Below are positions 1 to 11,400 of a DNA stretch of 64,000 nucleotides, piece after piece. Source of the DNA: Labyrinthula sp. Ha (taxonomy: Eukaryota > Sar > Bigyra > Labyrinthulida > Labyrinthulaceae); contig JAALGZ010000012.1 in the NCBI GenBank assembly GCA_015227615.1, positions 434,001 to 498,000 of the forward strand, read 5' to 3'. The position numbers were made by a program, and so were the translations under genes. The notes under the pieces are model-generated. The model worked only from the letters and a program-made list of their open reading frames with translations. It was not told the origin of the DNA and searched no databases. Numbering within the stretch: position 1 is the stretch's first letter; each line of letters starts with the position of its first letter.

Positions 1-3000
1 TAAGTGGCTATGGCAAGGGTTTCACTCACATTAATTCTCAATGGTCGATAGCGAGAATATCTATTGCATTATACTCTTACTCTCTTATGTTAAGGTTGGT
101 GTAAATGGGAAAACTTTTCCTGAATTGCGTACTGCGGTGCTTGGACCATACTCCCCTAGTTTCAGTTTAATTATCTACTCTTTCCAGCTCAAGCCTATGT
201 TTTTAGGGAATTCTTAATTTCCAACTACTTCATTCACACAAGTTTTAGAATTCATTCCTGGTCATCTTACATGACGTAATAAATGACATTGAGACTTATT
301 CCAAGCTCGAGCAAAAAAGTTCTTAAGCTCAACACAGGTATTGACTTCATAATAGTTTGGGCTACTTGCATAGGTCAAAATAATTCTACTGGGAATGTCA
401 TTATGAAAATCCGTAGTTTTCTTTTGGTAGTTCATAGCTTGTCCTTTTCATTACTTGGATAATCGTGAATGTTCTCCTTGGGTAGCTAGGCAGCTCATTG
501 TGATTCTTTAGGTATTAGCTGTGCCTGCAAAGTATGAAACAGCATGAATACACTACTCGGGTCAAGGGGTTTCTTTGCTAGGATTTATTAAAATTGGCGA
601 GAGCTTTCAAAATCCAGAGCCCCATAAGAATGATAGTACTAATCCACAGGAAATTCAAAAAAAAATCCATGAATTTGCATGAAAATCATGCTGCGGTAGA
701 TGATGACCTTAGAACGGTGCACATTCCAGTGCTAATAGGTTTTGTACAAGTAAATTGATAATCAAAGAGCAGCCTGACTCCCGGTAAATGGACGAGAGTA
801 ATTGCTGTAGAGTATTGACAGATTAAAAACCCAAAATTTTAGTCTGACTAATTGAAAAAAAATAATGCTGGTTGATTACAATACAAGCTAAAAACTTAGG
901 TTCAATTAAGTGCCAATGAGATTTATTCATTTATTTGGGTTAAATAAGGGATTTAGAAGTTTAGAGAACCATGTCATCGAGTCAAAGATTTGCGTTGCTA
1001 AACTTTACTTTTTCTCGTTTTATCGAAAGAAAAAGGTATGAATGAAAATTGGATTCCAATAGCATTGCGCAGCGAAGACAAGGCGAAAAAACAAAGGTGC
1101 TCAATTAAATATATTTTTATCCTACCTCTAAGCATATACCTTAAAGTGTTGGTCTAAAAATCTCAAGGCAATCAACAGCAATTATGTTGAAAGTCTTTAC
1201 GAGGATGTCCATAGCAATTTTCACTACACATCCTTCATTTTGGTTCTTAAAATTCTCAATAATATTACAAGATGCTTAAAAAGTTTTAGTTTCCTTTGCA
1301 ACTCGCTCAAGCCCAAAACCTGACTTTGGCTAAGTCACGAAACTTTGCTTATTGTTATTGGTATTCGCTAAGAAACTCGCTTCCCTTCATAGTATAAGCC
1401 TAAAAAGTTAAGAAGCTATGAATGAGTTCTCAGAGAATTTTGTTTCCATAATATATAATATATTACCCAAAAAGTAGCACGTATCTGTAAGACTATTTGG
1501 CAACAAGCATGTTTTTTGGTGCAAGTTGGCAGATCCCAAGCAATGCATATCTTGACTCTAAACTCTTCAGTGTCCAATTTTCTTTGGATTAATCGTCGCG
1601 TTTCTGTGTTCAAACTTTAATCAATGCATTGAACTTGCTATGATACTTTTGCCCTAGCTTATTTTGGTCGTGAAGTTTGATTACTTTATCCCAAAGCTAC
1701 CTAAAGTCAACATATTTCACCAGAATATCTTAAGTCTTAAAAATAGAAATTCTTACATAGCTATATGAATGTAATTTGTTATTTTTATTCGCCAATAAAC
1801 TGTAGTTTCTGGTCATTGCAAATAGAACGAGGGTTGCTAGTTTCATATAGACATAGATTGAAAATATGGTCATAGGGGAAAGAACCTTGTACTCTGTACT
1901 TACCGTGGTTCTTTTTCTTTCGGCTCTCCTTTACTGTATCTCTGACAGCAGATACAGACTTTGAAAATATTAGTACTGATAAACCCCCAGAATGACACTA
2001 ACATCTGGTCCATGGAATTATCTTCTGCTGTTCATCTGGATACCTCGGCTGAACCAGGGCAGCGCATTATATCGTAGAGCCGGGACACCGTAACAAATGC
2101 TGTGCCATTACTTTATCTTAGACCACTCTTCCAGGAATTATGTTAATGAGAGAAAATGCAATATCTCAATTGTTTATCATCTATTTCAATAAGATGCTCT
2201 CTCCCTCCTGCTAAGAACATATATATTTGGTTACCTATATAAACACAGATTTTTTGTTACAATGAAGAAAAATAGCAGCGAAAGTTCTTAATAAGATTAA
2301 AGATATGTATATAACAATGATCCATTGTTTTTATATTTCTGCTAATATTTTTTGAAAGTTGTAAAAACGTTACTTGTTTGGTTGATAACTATTATACATC
2401 TGTCAAAAATTCATTGTGTTGCTTAACTTAAATGACAAGTTTTTTTTGCATATAATAAATTTATATTATGATTAATTTGTAGCAAATAAACATCATGAAT
2501 GGTCTACTCTTAAGTCATTATATCTTTAGTTGAGTTTTTTAATAATTTACGGGAACCCGAGAAGCAAATGTATTTGGATTAACCCCTTATTTTTTATCTC
2601 GTTGCCCAAGTCATATTGGGCAAAGTTCAAAAGACCAACTATGATTGCGGCAGATCTTGCTATACGAACCCAGCGATAATAGTATGCCGGGCATTGACGC
2701 AATATTTCTATATCCAGTTATTGTCCCAGGATTATCTTACTAATTTTATCAACATATTTTATTGTTACCGGTATTATTTCTGGTTTTTAGTTTTGTAAGA
2801 ATATGTTTTACCATTTATTCCATTAAGCTTGTTGATACAGATCCGGCCTTACTTGTAGTGTTTATCTTGAATACCGATACAAATACAGCATCCATACGAG
2901 AAAAGTACACACCAAGAATACAGCCTCGGGTACTTAGATCAATAGTTAGAAAGGTGTTTCACAGAAGTTTCTCCCATAATAAATAAACTGGGCGCTTCAC

Positions 3001-3201
3001 GGTTGTCCCTGGCACGCATTGTGGAGAATGGAAACAGGGAGAAACTGTGTTTTTTCGGTGCGAGAGAATAGTAGAATATGTAAGTTTGCGTTATTTAAAG
3101 CGACACCAACGTACAACCTGCCTGCTTTTTCCAGGAGATATCAGTGGAAATTTTCATTGGAGTTGACGATTTCAAAAGTAAACTAAAGAAGGAAACAAAA
3201 A
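1..3201. other. Gene-poor AT-rich stretch
   Basis: No gene model is supported here. Slightly GC-richer text lies near 1900-2130. Its minus strand reads as a stop-free run of about 37 codons starting with ATG and ending at a GTAAGT donor-like site, but no acceptor lies at the usual 27-34 nt. The interval 2616-2986 on the plus strand holds two overlapping open frames of 60 and 74 codons with no recognisable motif. Both are treated as noise or decayed sequence. The last 100 bases presumably contain the promoter and leader of the Myb-like gene. Confidence 0.5.
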
Positions 3202-3678
3202 ATGAAAGGAAAGATTAAGAAAGGCGCTTGGACTAAAGAGGAAGATGAGCAGCTCATGTTCTTGATGAGTGCGCAAAGGAAAAGTTGGAAATTAAAAAGT
3301 AAGAAGAGGATGGAGTGGAAGTATGTGGAGCGGTGCATGAGTGGTCGATCGGCAAAACAGTGCAGAGAGAGGTGGCTACTGTGTTTAGACCCAAGTATCA
3401 ATAAATCCACGTGGTCTAGAGAAGAAGATGAAGAAATAATCAGACTTCAAAGTATTCTAGGCAACAAATGGGTAAAAATCAAAGCTTTGTTAAACACAAA
3501 TAGAACAGAAAACTCGGTTAAGCTCCGGTTTCATAAGATAATGAAGTATGGCACCCCACATTTTGAGAGACCAAACTATGAGCCTGATCCTTGGGAGGAG
3601 CAAAAGCCTCTGGCAGTAAATCAAGAGTGCATCTCCGAGGATGATATGCTTGAAGTATGTCGCATTTTGCTTTGCTAG
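3202..3678 (+). CDS. Two-repeat Myb/SANT-like DNA-binding protein
   Basis: This 158-codon frame encodes two Myb repeats in tandem. Repeat 1 spans about residues 7-60 and shows GAWTKEEDEQL at its start and CRERW in its recognition helix, with an unusually long basic insert (SWKLKSKKRMEWK) before the last helices. Repeat 2 spans about residues 68-116 and shows STWSREEDEEI, NKWVKI and NRTENSVKLRFHK, close to plant and protist R2R3 and c-Myb-type repeats. The expected role is sequence-specific DNA binding in the nucleus; the target is unknown. The ATG at 3202 is preceded by an A-rich context. The 3' end is uncertain: GTATGT at 3655 followed by TAG at 3678 could be a 24-nt intron, in which case the protein would continue in frame to about 3933. 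That is shorter than the other introns here, so I prefer the simple stop. Confidence 0.82.
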   Translation: MKGKIKKGAWTKEEDEQLMFLMSAQRKSWKLKSKKRMEWKYVERCMSGRSAKQCRERWLLCLDPSINKSTWSREEDEEIIRLQSILGNKWVKIKALLNTNRTENSVKLRFHKIMKYGTPHFERPNYEPDPWEEQKPLAVNQECISEDDMLEVCRILLC

Positions 3679-4088
3679 TGTTCTGTATGGTTGCCCTCAG
3701 TACAATTTTGCTGCTTTATTTCTGCTTCTATAGAGCTTATTCAGGCTTCGGTTAACTTGACAACTTCCTATTTCTGTGAATATGTTAGTGTTTTGGCTTA
3801 TGTACAAATTTTTTCATTCCGTCTGAATAAGAGTAAATTGTCTATGTTATTTTGCTTATATGTTGTCCAAGAGCAACTCCAGCAGTTTATGCACTTTGAG
3901 TCTTCTTGGCGTTTGCGACTATGGGAGATATGAGTCGGCTTCGCATGTTGTCCCTTATGTAGAGTTTGACCAATCATATCCACGAATATATCCTTGAGCA
4001 AATCAAAATGTGATTTTTAATCCCAGATTTATATCTTTGAAAAGCTGACAAAACATTACAAAAACAAATTAGGAAAAAGAAATAAAGA
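3679..4088 (+). other. Spacer with possible 3' extension of the Myb-like gene
   Basis: An open frame from 3691 to 3933 is in phase with the Myb-like gene if a 24-nt intron (3655-3678) is removed. Its translation is hydrophobic and carries no known motif, and the intron would be the shortest in the window. The remainder, 3934-4088, is the presumed promoter and leader of the hydrolase gene. The two genes run in the same direction. Confidence 0.3.
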
Positions 4089-5571
4089 ATGACGACTCTA
4101 AACACAACTGCAAACGTTTACCTAGCATATATTATGCAACAGATGACAAAGCCCATTAGGAGACAGGGGACTCTAATATCATTCCTGCCGTTCTGCTTCG
4201 CACAGCAGTTCCTTCCGCACATACTTTTCTGGCAAGGATTTCAACTTCTGAAAACCTTAAAAAAGTTGTTTCAAGATGCTGGAACGCTGTCATTTATGGA
4301 AGGTATTGCCTTTATCGCACGTATATATATCTTGAAGCATGTTGTTCATCTCTTTAACAGTTCTCTCAAGGTAGGCCAAATGTTCAAAGATGTTGCCGAC
4401 GGAAACAGAGCTTTTCAAGGAACAGATTCAATTGGGGAAATGGGTTTGAAACGTTGGTTTGAGCATCTGTTTTTCTCCGGCCACTTTGCAAAAAATTTTT
4501 TGAAGCACAGAAAGTTCACAAACATTGATTATAGGGCTGACGTTGGTTTCTCTCCTGGGCATGTCCCTAACAAATCAGTGCTGGGTTTGATACTCGATAT
4601 TATTCGAATTAATAGTGCTCAGTCTAATACACATTTAGATATATTTTATTCCTCAGCGGCCATTAACCAGCTTAAATCATCAAAAGAAAGGATAAAATGT
4701 GTCTTCTACGTGCATGGTGGGGCTTTTACCATTGGAAATAAAACCATGTGTACGCGCCTTGTGATGGATCTTATTGAACAAGGATACTTCGTCTTCTCTA
4801 TAAATTATCGACTTGCACCTGATCACCGCCTTGACATTCAACTTGAAGATGTAAACTGTGGACTTCGTTGGGCTGACAAGTATGCCTACACGTATTTATG
4901 CGAAAGAAATGGAGTTGTGCCTGAGCTAATCCAACCTAAAATGGAAATGTTAATAGTGGGGGAGAGTGCTGGAGGTTACCACGCTTTAATGCCAACTTTG
5001 GTAATTTAAATTTTTCTCTTTATTTATAGGGGTATCATTTTGATGAAGAGCCTGAATATAAAATCCCAGAGCACCTGACTTCAGCAGGTCCAAAAATAGT
5101 AGGCTGCATTGATATCTATGGCGTCAAAGATCTTGCTGATGGTATTACATTTCATTTTTTGAATTATTAGAAAATGAGTTTGTCTCAAGGATTGATCCTG
5201 CAGGGGCCTATAGAGCCTTGATCAACCGTGTATCACCATTGACGCTGGCAAAACTTTCAGAAGGTCTCAAGACTATCTCACCATACAGCATTTTGAAATT
5301 AATTGCTGAAAATGAAACTACAGCAAACGGAGTGCCTCCTATAATCACTTTTCATGGAACCCATGATTCTCTAGTAAACTATGATACAAGTGTTGAGTTC
5401 CATAAGGTTTTGAAGGAGCTCAGAAAAAAGAACTCCCAGAAAGTTATTGTTCCTGACATGCTTTTTACTATTCCATATGGCCGTCATGCTTTCAACTTGC
5501 TGACTACTTCCATGAGTTTCTCTGTGTCGGATGTGTCACTAAAATTTGCTGAAAAGTGCTTTAAGAATTAG
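4089..5571 (+). CDS. HSL-type alpha/beta hydrolase (esterase/lipase-like), three exons
   Basis: The coding sequence joins 4089-5000, 5030-5141 and 5171-5571 (474 residues). Both introns (5001-5029 and 5142-5170) are 29 nt with GTA...TAG ends, and removing them keeps the frame. The protein shows the hallmarks of the hormone-sensitive-lipase branch of the fold: an HGGAF oxyanion-hole motif near residue 209, YRLAPDH about 30-35 residues later, the nucleophile elbow GESAGG with Ser near 293, HGTHDSLV with the likely acid Asp near 407, and GRHAF with the likely catalytic His near 447. The first 90 residues are hydrophobic (for example LPFCFAQQFLPHILFWQGF), suggesting membrane association. The substrate cannot be told. 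The stop codon overlaps the stop of the opposing gene by 4 bp. Confidence 0.9.
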
Positions 5572-6416
5572 TATTTCTCGAGCAGTTGCGATTTAAAAAT
5601 TGCTCGACGCCTCTTCGCTTGGTTCAGTAATAATTTTGGGTTTAACTGTAAAACATTTTTAATATGTTTCGCTTGCGCTTTCTTCTTCTTCTCTGGAAAC
5701 AAACCAGTGGAAATGAGCTGGTATAAGAAATTATATCTTGATTTAAAGGATGAAACGTTTTCCAGATCTTCTACCGTAGATCCCGAAGATAGAATAACAT
5801 TTTTTAGGCTATTGGGGATAGCAACAAATAAGTGTTTAAGCAATTGTATCTGTTGTTTGGAATATTTCCTTCCTTCAATTTGTCTGTCAGAGAAAGTATT
5901 AGAGTGGCAAATCTCAAAGAAAACCTTATTCTTCCTTATATTTTGACACATTATTCGAGAAAGATTTGGTTTTTTGCTTCCAAATTCCTTAGAAAATGAA
6001 ATCAGATCGAAAGGAAGTTTTTGTTTGTCAATGAAAACGGCGCTGTGAAGTCGTTCAAGATCGTCGTCAGTCCGAAGCTTTAAACAAATCAAATCAAAGT
6101 CAAACAACAACTGTCGAAACTGTAAAAAAACACCATCATCATTTAAATCTAGGGTTGGGTTAACCTCAACAGTAAGACGAGAACGAACCTTTTTACCCCA
6201 ACGTTCCCGTTGCACTTTTTGCAAGATAGTTTGAAGCTCCAAAAATCTTTGTTTTGCCTCCAAGTCAACTTGTTGTACCTGAATATTCACAAACAATAGC
6301 TCTAAATTCTCCGTTACACCCTTTTCAATTTCTTTGATGAATAAAGTTTCGTTTTCCTTAAATTTCTTAACGTTTAAATCAACGTTGAGCTCTATCATTG
6401 AAAATTTCAAAACCAT
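5568..6416 (-). CDS. Unknown 282-residue protein
   Basis: This single uninterrupted frame on the minus strand starts with ATG at 6416 and ends at 5568. I do not recognise a family. The N-terminal third is rich in charged residues with a probable helical or coiled stretch (for example EAKQRFLELQTILQKVQRERW), the middle is mixed alpha/beta in character (FLQFRQLLFDFDLICLKL), and the C-terminus is strongly basic (EKKKKAQAKHIKNVL and QAKRRRAIFKSQL), which would suit nucleic-acid binding or nuclear localisation. No signal peptide or membrane segment is seen. Its TAA interlocks with the hydrolase TAG (shared bases TTAG), and its start lies 65 bp from the start of the next gene on the plus strand. 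The close packing and length argue that it is real. Confidence 0.7.
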   Translation of the reverse strand: MVLKFSMIELNVDLNVKKFKENETLFIKEIEKGVTENLELLFVNIQVQQVDLEAKQRFLELQTILQKVQRERWGKKVRSRLTVEVNPTLDLNDDGVFLQFRQLLFDFDLICLKLRTDDDLERLHSAVFIDKQKLPFDLISFSKEFGSKKPNLSRIMCQNIRKNKVFFEICHSNTFSDRQIEGRKYSKQQIQLLKHLFVAIPNSLKNVILSSGSTVEDLENVSSFKSRYNFLYQLISTGLFPEKKKKAQAKHIKNVLQLNPKLLLNQAKRRRAIFKSQLLEKY

Positions 6417-6481
6417 TTAATTCGTATCTGAGTCGTTTGAATAAAGCTAGCTGTTAATATGTGAAAAATTGTTGATGAAGA
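6417..6481. promoter_or_regulatory. 65-bp divergent intergenic region
   Basis: Only 65 bp separate the start codons of the minus-strand gene ending at 6416 and the plus-strand gene starting at 6482. Both promoters and leaders must lie here or inside the opposing genes, so a shared bidirectional promoter is the simple reading. No specific element is recognised. Confidence 0.45.
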
Positions 6482-7766
6482 ATGAATGAGAGCTTAAAGA
6501 TAGTGAGATACCTAATGCGACGAAAAAAGTGGATTGAAGAGAATGATTTATGCTTCAGAGTAGAAGAACTAGGGATTATTTTTCAGTCTATTTCGAAGGT
6601 GCGAAACAAGCGAAGTCGTAACGGGAGTTCCGTTGAAGAAAATATGCTTGTATGTGATCTTCACTTCATAACTGCACTGAGATCTATTTCTATGGATAAT
6701 GGAAATATGGAAGAAGTACTTTGTAATGATTTTAAACTGTATGTTTGCCTTGTTTCCATTATAGTATAGTTTGGAGAAGGTTGGGAAGTGTGATCTGTCT
6801 GAATATTTGGAACTCGAACATGAGGAAATGGCTTTCTCACTATTGGCAAAAACAGAATGCAAAGAAGGAACCAAAAATAAAAGTCTTAGGGGTGCAGTTT
6901 TTAGGGTGAAAGCAAAGTTTTCAGTTAAGTCAGGTGCTGATTTGGGAATTATTTTGGGAGAAGTTGAAACGATCTCAAAAGTATTTTTTCTGGACAACCT
7001 CGAAGTACTAAGATATTACGCATGTGGAGAAAAAAAAGAAAATCAAACAGCATACAAAATATTTACCATACGGGGTAAATATGGATTTAAGGATAACATT
7101 TTTACTGTTCTTGCTAAGCCGAGAAAGTCAACACAACGAAAAATTACACTTGAATTTGTAGTTGAAACGAGTAGAGAGCTCAAGGCTGAAGGAAGTGCCT
7201 TCATCTTCTGTGTGAACCGTAAAACTAACGAAATGAAATCTCCCAGCACCAAAGAACTTGATCTCATTAAGATACTTTGGAAGGAGTTCATGGGAAAGCT
7301 CGGCCTCATTTGTTTGAATAATGAACCCAGAAAGAAGCTAGAAGAAAACCTTTGTTCAGAACGATTTACAGATGACTTCAACCAAAATATAAAACAAGTA
7401 ATACTGGTAATTTATCACGCAGATGAGGAAACTTTAGAAAGAGCTTTACGCGACTATGCCATGATGAAGGAAATATTCAAAGATTGTTTTTCTGAACTCA
7501 AGCACACAAAGAAATTTCCAAACACAACTCAACAGGAGAATTATCGCATGTTAAACATGCTGTCTGAACCTTTAAGTTCTGCAGTGAACAGGATTTTTAA
7601 ACACACAAGCCCTTTTTTGCAATCCAAACTTAGATGTTTAATAGAGCAGGATGAGAACTTGGCTATTAAGGAAATTGAGGAAGCCGTGCCTTTACTCATA
7701 GACAGAGCACTAACATTCCGTAATAATAGAAATATAAAATCAGAACCCAAAAAATGTTCCAAATAA
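6482..7766 (+). CDS. Unknown 417-residue protein, two exons
   Basis: The coding sequence joins 6482-6738 and 6770-7766. The 31-nt intron has a GTATGT donor and ends TATAG. An earlier TAG (26 nt) would break the frame, so the second is chosen. I recognise no family. The N-terminus is charged (RYLMRRKKWIEENDL), the middle is rich in beta-like strands (KIFTIRGKYGFKDNIFTVLA), and the C-terminal 150 residues are predicted helical with acidic and hydrophobic repeats (ENLAIKEIEEAVPLLIDRAL) followed by a basic tail. No signal peptide or transmembrane segment is visible. It is divergently arranged with the unknown gene on the left. Confidence rests on length, codon use and the size-matched intron, not on homology. 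Confidence 0.72.
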
Positions 7767-7831
7767 GATTCAAATATCCCTTAGTCTCGTCGTTTAATAT
7801 TATCCCACATAGAATTCGAGCTAGCTGAACT

Positions 7832-8486
7832 TTGTTTGTCTTGTTGGATTTTCTTACGGGCTTCCAAACCAGATTTAGACAGGTTGGAGTGAAAGGGCAG
7901 ATAGACTCCAACAAAACTAAAAAAATGACAGAGCGATATGTATTACCCTACGGCTCCTATGCAGATGGTTCCCACAGAAAGAACAAGTATCTTGGTTTGT
8001 TTCGGGTTCATTCAAGTTGTTAGGCCACATGGCCCGTATTCTGAAAATTGTTAAACTTTATTTTCCTTGAATTGGTAAGTGGATTATTTTTTCAGCCAGA
8101 CGTGGTTCTAGTGTGGCGAGTTCTGAAATCTGGTTGGTTGAATAAATGCCGAAAGAGCCAATTAAAACTTAGCAGCACTGGATAACATAGATGTAATTTA
8201 AAAGATTTGATCAAATGCTTAGAGTTGAAGCAGCAAAGTATTGAGTTTACAGCAGTTCTCAACACTATTTATGCATCTTGCCAATGCGGTTAGATCACTG
8301 TCAAGAATCTTGTCGGAGTTTGGGTCTTACACAGCGTTGTCTCCTAAAAAGTTCACAATTCAAGGACAAAGGACGCTTCCAGCGCAAAAAGACAAGAATA
8401 ACTACGCAAGATCTATTTTTTTGCAGATGAAGCTAAAAAAATATACAGTTTTTAGGTTATATTTACCTTTCATCTTAATCATGTAG
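7832..8486 (+). pseudogene. Coding-like island, possible decayed gene
   Basis: Three consecutive plus-strand pieces look coding by codon use: 7832-8023 (for example TERYVLPYGSYADGSHRKN), about 8096-8180 (PDVVLVWRVLKSGWLNKCRK) and 8241-8486 (LANAVRSLSRILSEFGSYTAL). A GTAAGT donor-like site lies at about 8076. I could not connect the pieces with introns of the usual size, and no family is recognised. It could be a decayed host gene or a gene whose structure I failed to see. Confidence 0.25.
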
Positions 8487-11400
8487 TCTACAATGTCAAA
8501 GAAATTTGTGTTGGAAACAGTTTTTCCCTTGGTGCTGATGTTCAAAATAATAATATTAAGGCCAATGTTAAATTTTAGCTTTTTCAGGAAAAGCTGAAGA
8601 CTTTGATGAGGTTAGAGTCGCATATCTTGGCCTGATATTGGTAGAAAAGAACATGAATACTCATAATTTCTTTTTGCACTAGGGCCTAAAGACAGAAAAA
8701 CTGTTTTATTCTCTACTCACCAAAGATATCTTAGTGAATAATTAAAATAAAAATTATCTCTGTAGAATTAAATATGAATGACTGTATAAGGAATGCCTTA
8801 GTTAAATTTTGCCGTATCTTTAAAGGGGTAATCCCATTTATCTGATAAAATTGATTAGCCCTAAAAGAATAGAAGTCTTGACCTATTAGAATGAATTATG
8901 TGCAGAATAAAGTAATATAGTACACATATAAAATTAGGAGACACTTTCATTTTATAGAATCATATTTACAGTGCTGCTACCACCACGAATTGCTTGACAT
9001 CTTACAATAGATTGCTGCCACAGAGTACGTTGCATCTTTTACAGTAGTTATACTTTCCAAAATAGGGCTAATAACTCAGGGTACTAAAAACTTATGATAA
9101 TTAATATCATTCTTTTAAGGAGGTCTTGAAACATACTTCATTGGAAGGAACCTAAGCTATTTCTTAATACCAGTCACTTGCTAATGAGCCTACGAATTAA
9201 ATCTGGTTTTTCTTCTCATGACTTTGTATATTTGTGTTTTATCAATGAACTCTACTGTATTTTATATTCTTAACGGATGTTCTTATCTTCTTCACCCATC
9301 TATTGTCCCGGATACAATTATAGATATACAGTTTTACCATTGCTAAAAGCTTGAATATTGATGTCAGTACACTTCCGCCGCTCTGTTTTCTATCTAGCAC
9401 CTTCGGTAGAATCTATATTCAAAATAAGCTACGGATGAATTAATAAACCTATAATTCTTGGTAACCTGTTGTTTACCAGAACATCATATTAACATACTCT
9501 CAAGCACTAAAACTTTTCTAACAAAGCAAGAATTGTCTCATAAATGAATTCTAGTTTATTTTACGTATTCTAAGCCTATAAAATATTCAGACATTGTATA
9601 ACCTTGCTAATCTTATGAATAATCTCAATATTTTAATTATTAAGCTTCTATTAAAAACTACCAACTTTAAATTTAGTAATATAAGTGTCAGACAAATAAT
9701 ATTTAATACACCTAACTATTCCACAATTCATAAAGAACTTAATTTGTTTGAGAGGAGATACCGGTTCCAAAATATATCGCATACTTCAAGTAGCTCTCTA
9801 CTTTGAATACTCATTTTGAAACGCAAGATATGTATGATATTCTTTTCATTCACCTTGATACCTTCTCATCAATCAAAGCAAAAAACTTCAAATCACACAA
9901 AGTTCCTATTTCGGGTTCTCAAACGCCTTCTTTTCTACCTCTTCACTAATGATAGACATGTCTTATTTCTAGTACTGCTCCTTAATGAAATATTTTGGAC
10001 TCTTTTTTCCTTTAACTATCTATCTTCAATATCGTTTTTCTTACTCATCCAGCATTTCTTTAGGATATGTATATATATCCTCATACTTTTTGTGCAAGTA
10101 TAGATACTAATTTCCACTGCAGACCATAAACATTAGAGAACAAGTCTCTCTAATGTAACAAAATTCATTTCACCTTATTTTTGGTCTCGTAACACCAAAT
10201 ATCCGTATATTGGACGCAATGCTATCGATTTATGAAAATCTTATTGCTCGCCTATCATCATAAAACCTTAAATTCAAATTATTTCTACTTCTATTTTCTT
10301 TTTCTCTATGTATATTATAGTTTGTGCAATATTCTCTTACCCACTTTTCTTATTCTTTACTGCTGTTCCTCACATTTTAGGCTCCGAACTCATGTTGCTC
10401 ACCATTTCCAACAATTTGAGAATTTTATACTAAACTGGTTTTGCTTGAGCTGCCAATATCATCCATTAGTAAAGATAATAGGATTTAAATATTTACAGAA
10501 GTATCCAGTAAAAGTAGAACTTTGAATGTAAACAATCTTTATGGCATTCAAGGATATAGATGCGTACATTATATAGGAGCAGAAACATTAAACTCCAAAA
10601 CTTAAGAGAGAAAATCATGTCTTAGGAAGACTTTAAGTTATCTAAAGAGGGTTATTAGATAAACTATTTTATTTGTAATTCTTAATTTCTAACCAATTAA
10701 TTAGTTTATAGTTGCAACCGTATATCAGGGCCTTCAAGTTTTCCAATCAAATTAGGAAAAGTTTTCACCAGATGTAATACTAAGACTTGTCAGCAATTTT
10801 TAAATATTCGCTATAATTCCTACATGGAAAAATATTGCTCTTTACATAATATTAACTCTATTACACTGGTATGGTTTAAATGGATGAATTTAATATGAAA
10901 AAAGAAGTATTTAATAGATAAATTAGGAACAAAGATGTTGCAATCATCAATAGGGATGTTACCGTGCAGATTTATTTTTTCAAATACAAATGGTGTTCAA
11001 AAGTACCTTTAAAGAAGGAAAATCCGTGAATCTGGACTTAAGGGTATTGCTTCAAATGCCGATGACTACATGCTAAACAGATGGAACACCTACTATAAGG
11101 CTTGGACATCCTATGAAATATTAAAAAAAAGGATTAGAGGTTTAGGACCTCTATCAGCACAGATTTTGCACCTACACTTATTCAAGAAATAACATTTCAA
11201 CATATGCTTCAAACAAGAACACATATAAGTAAACAACAATTATTTTTTAACTACTTTTTACGCATAAAATATCCGAACACATATTGCAAGAATTGTTTAT
11301 AAGACCTGTGGATACTCTTAATCTCATAGTTCTTATTGGATTCTACTCTTTAGAATATAATTAAAAAGGGGCATACAAAAATAATATTTCAACTATGACT

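Noticed and set aside
3691-3933. In-frame continuation of the Myb-like gene after a 24-nt intron
   Set aside because: The intron would be shorter than every other one placed here, and the extension is hydrophobic and motif-free; kept only as an alternative.
7043-7762. Minus-strand frames inside the 6482-7766 gene
   Set aside because: They are shadows of the plus-strand exon, whose codon use and intron phase are consistent.
10130-10156. 10-bp inverted repeat (ACATTAGAGA...TCTCTAATGT) as a terminator or element end
   Set aside because: A 10-bp arm with a 7-nt loop is expected about once by chance in this much AT-rich sequence, and no gene is adjacent.
9594-10525. Cluster of plus-strand open frames as a membrane protein gene
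   Set aside because: The text is simply pyrimidine- and AT-rich. The hydrophobic translation follows from composition, and no size-matched intron connects the frames.
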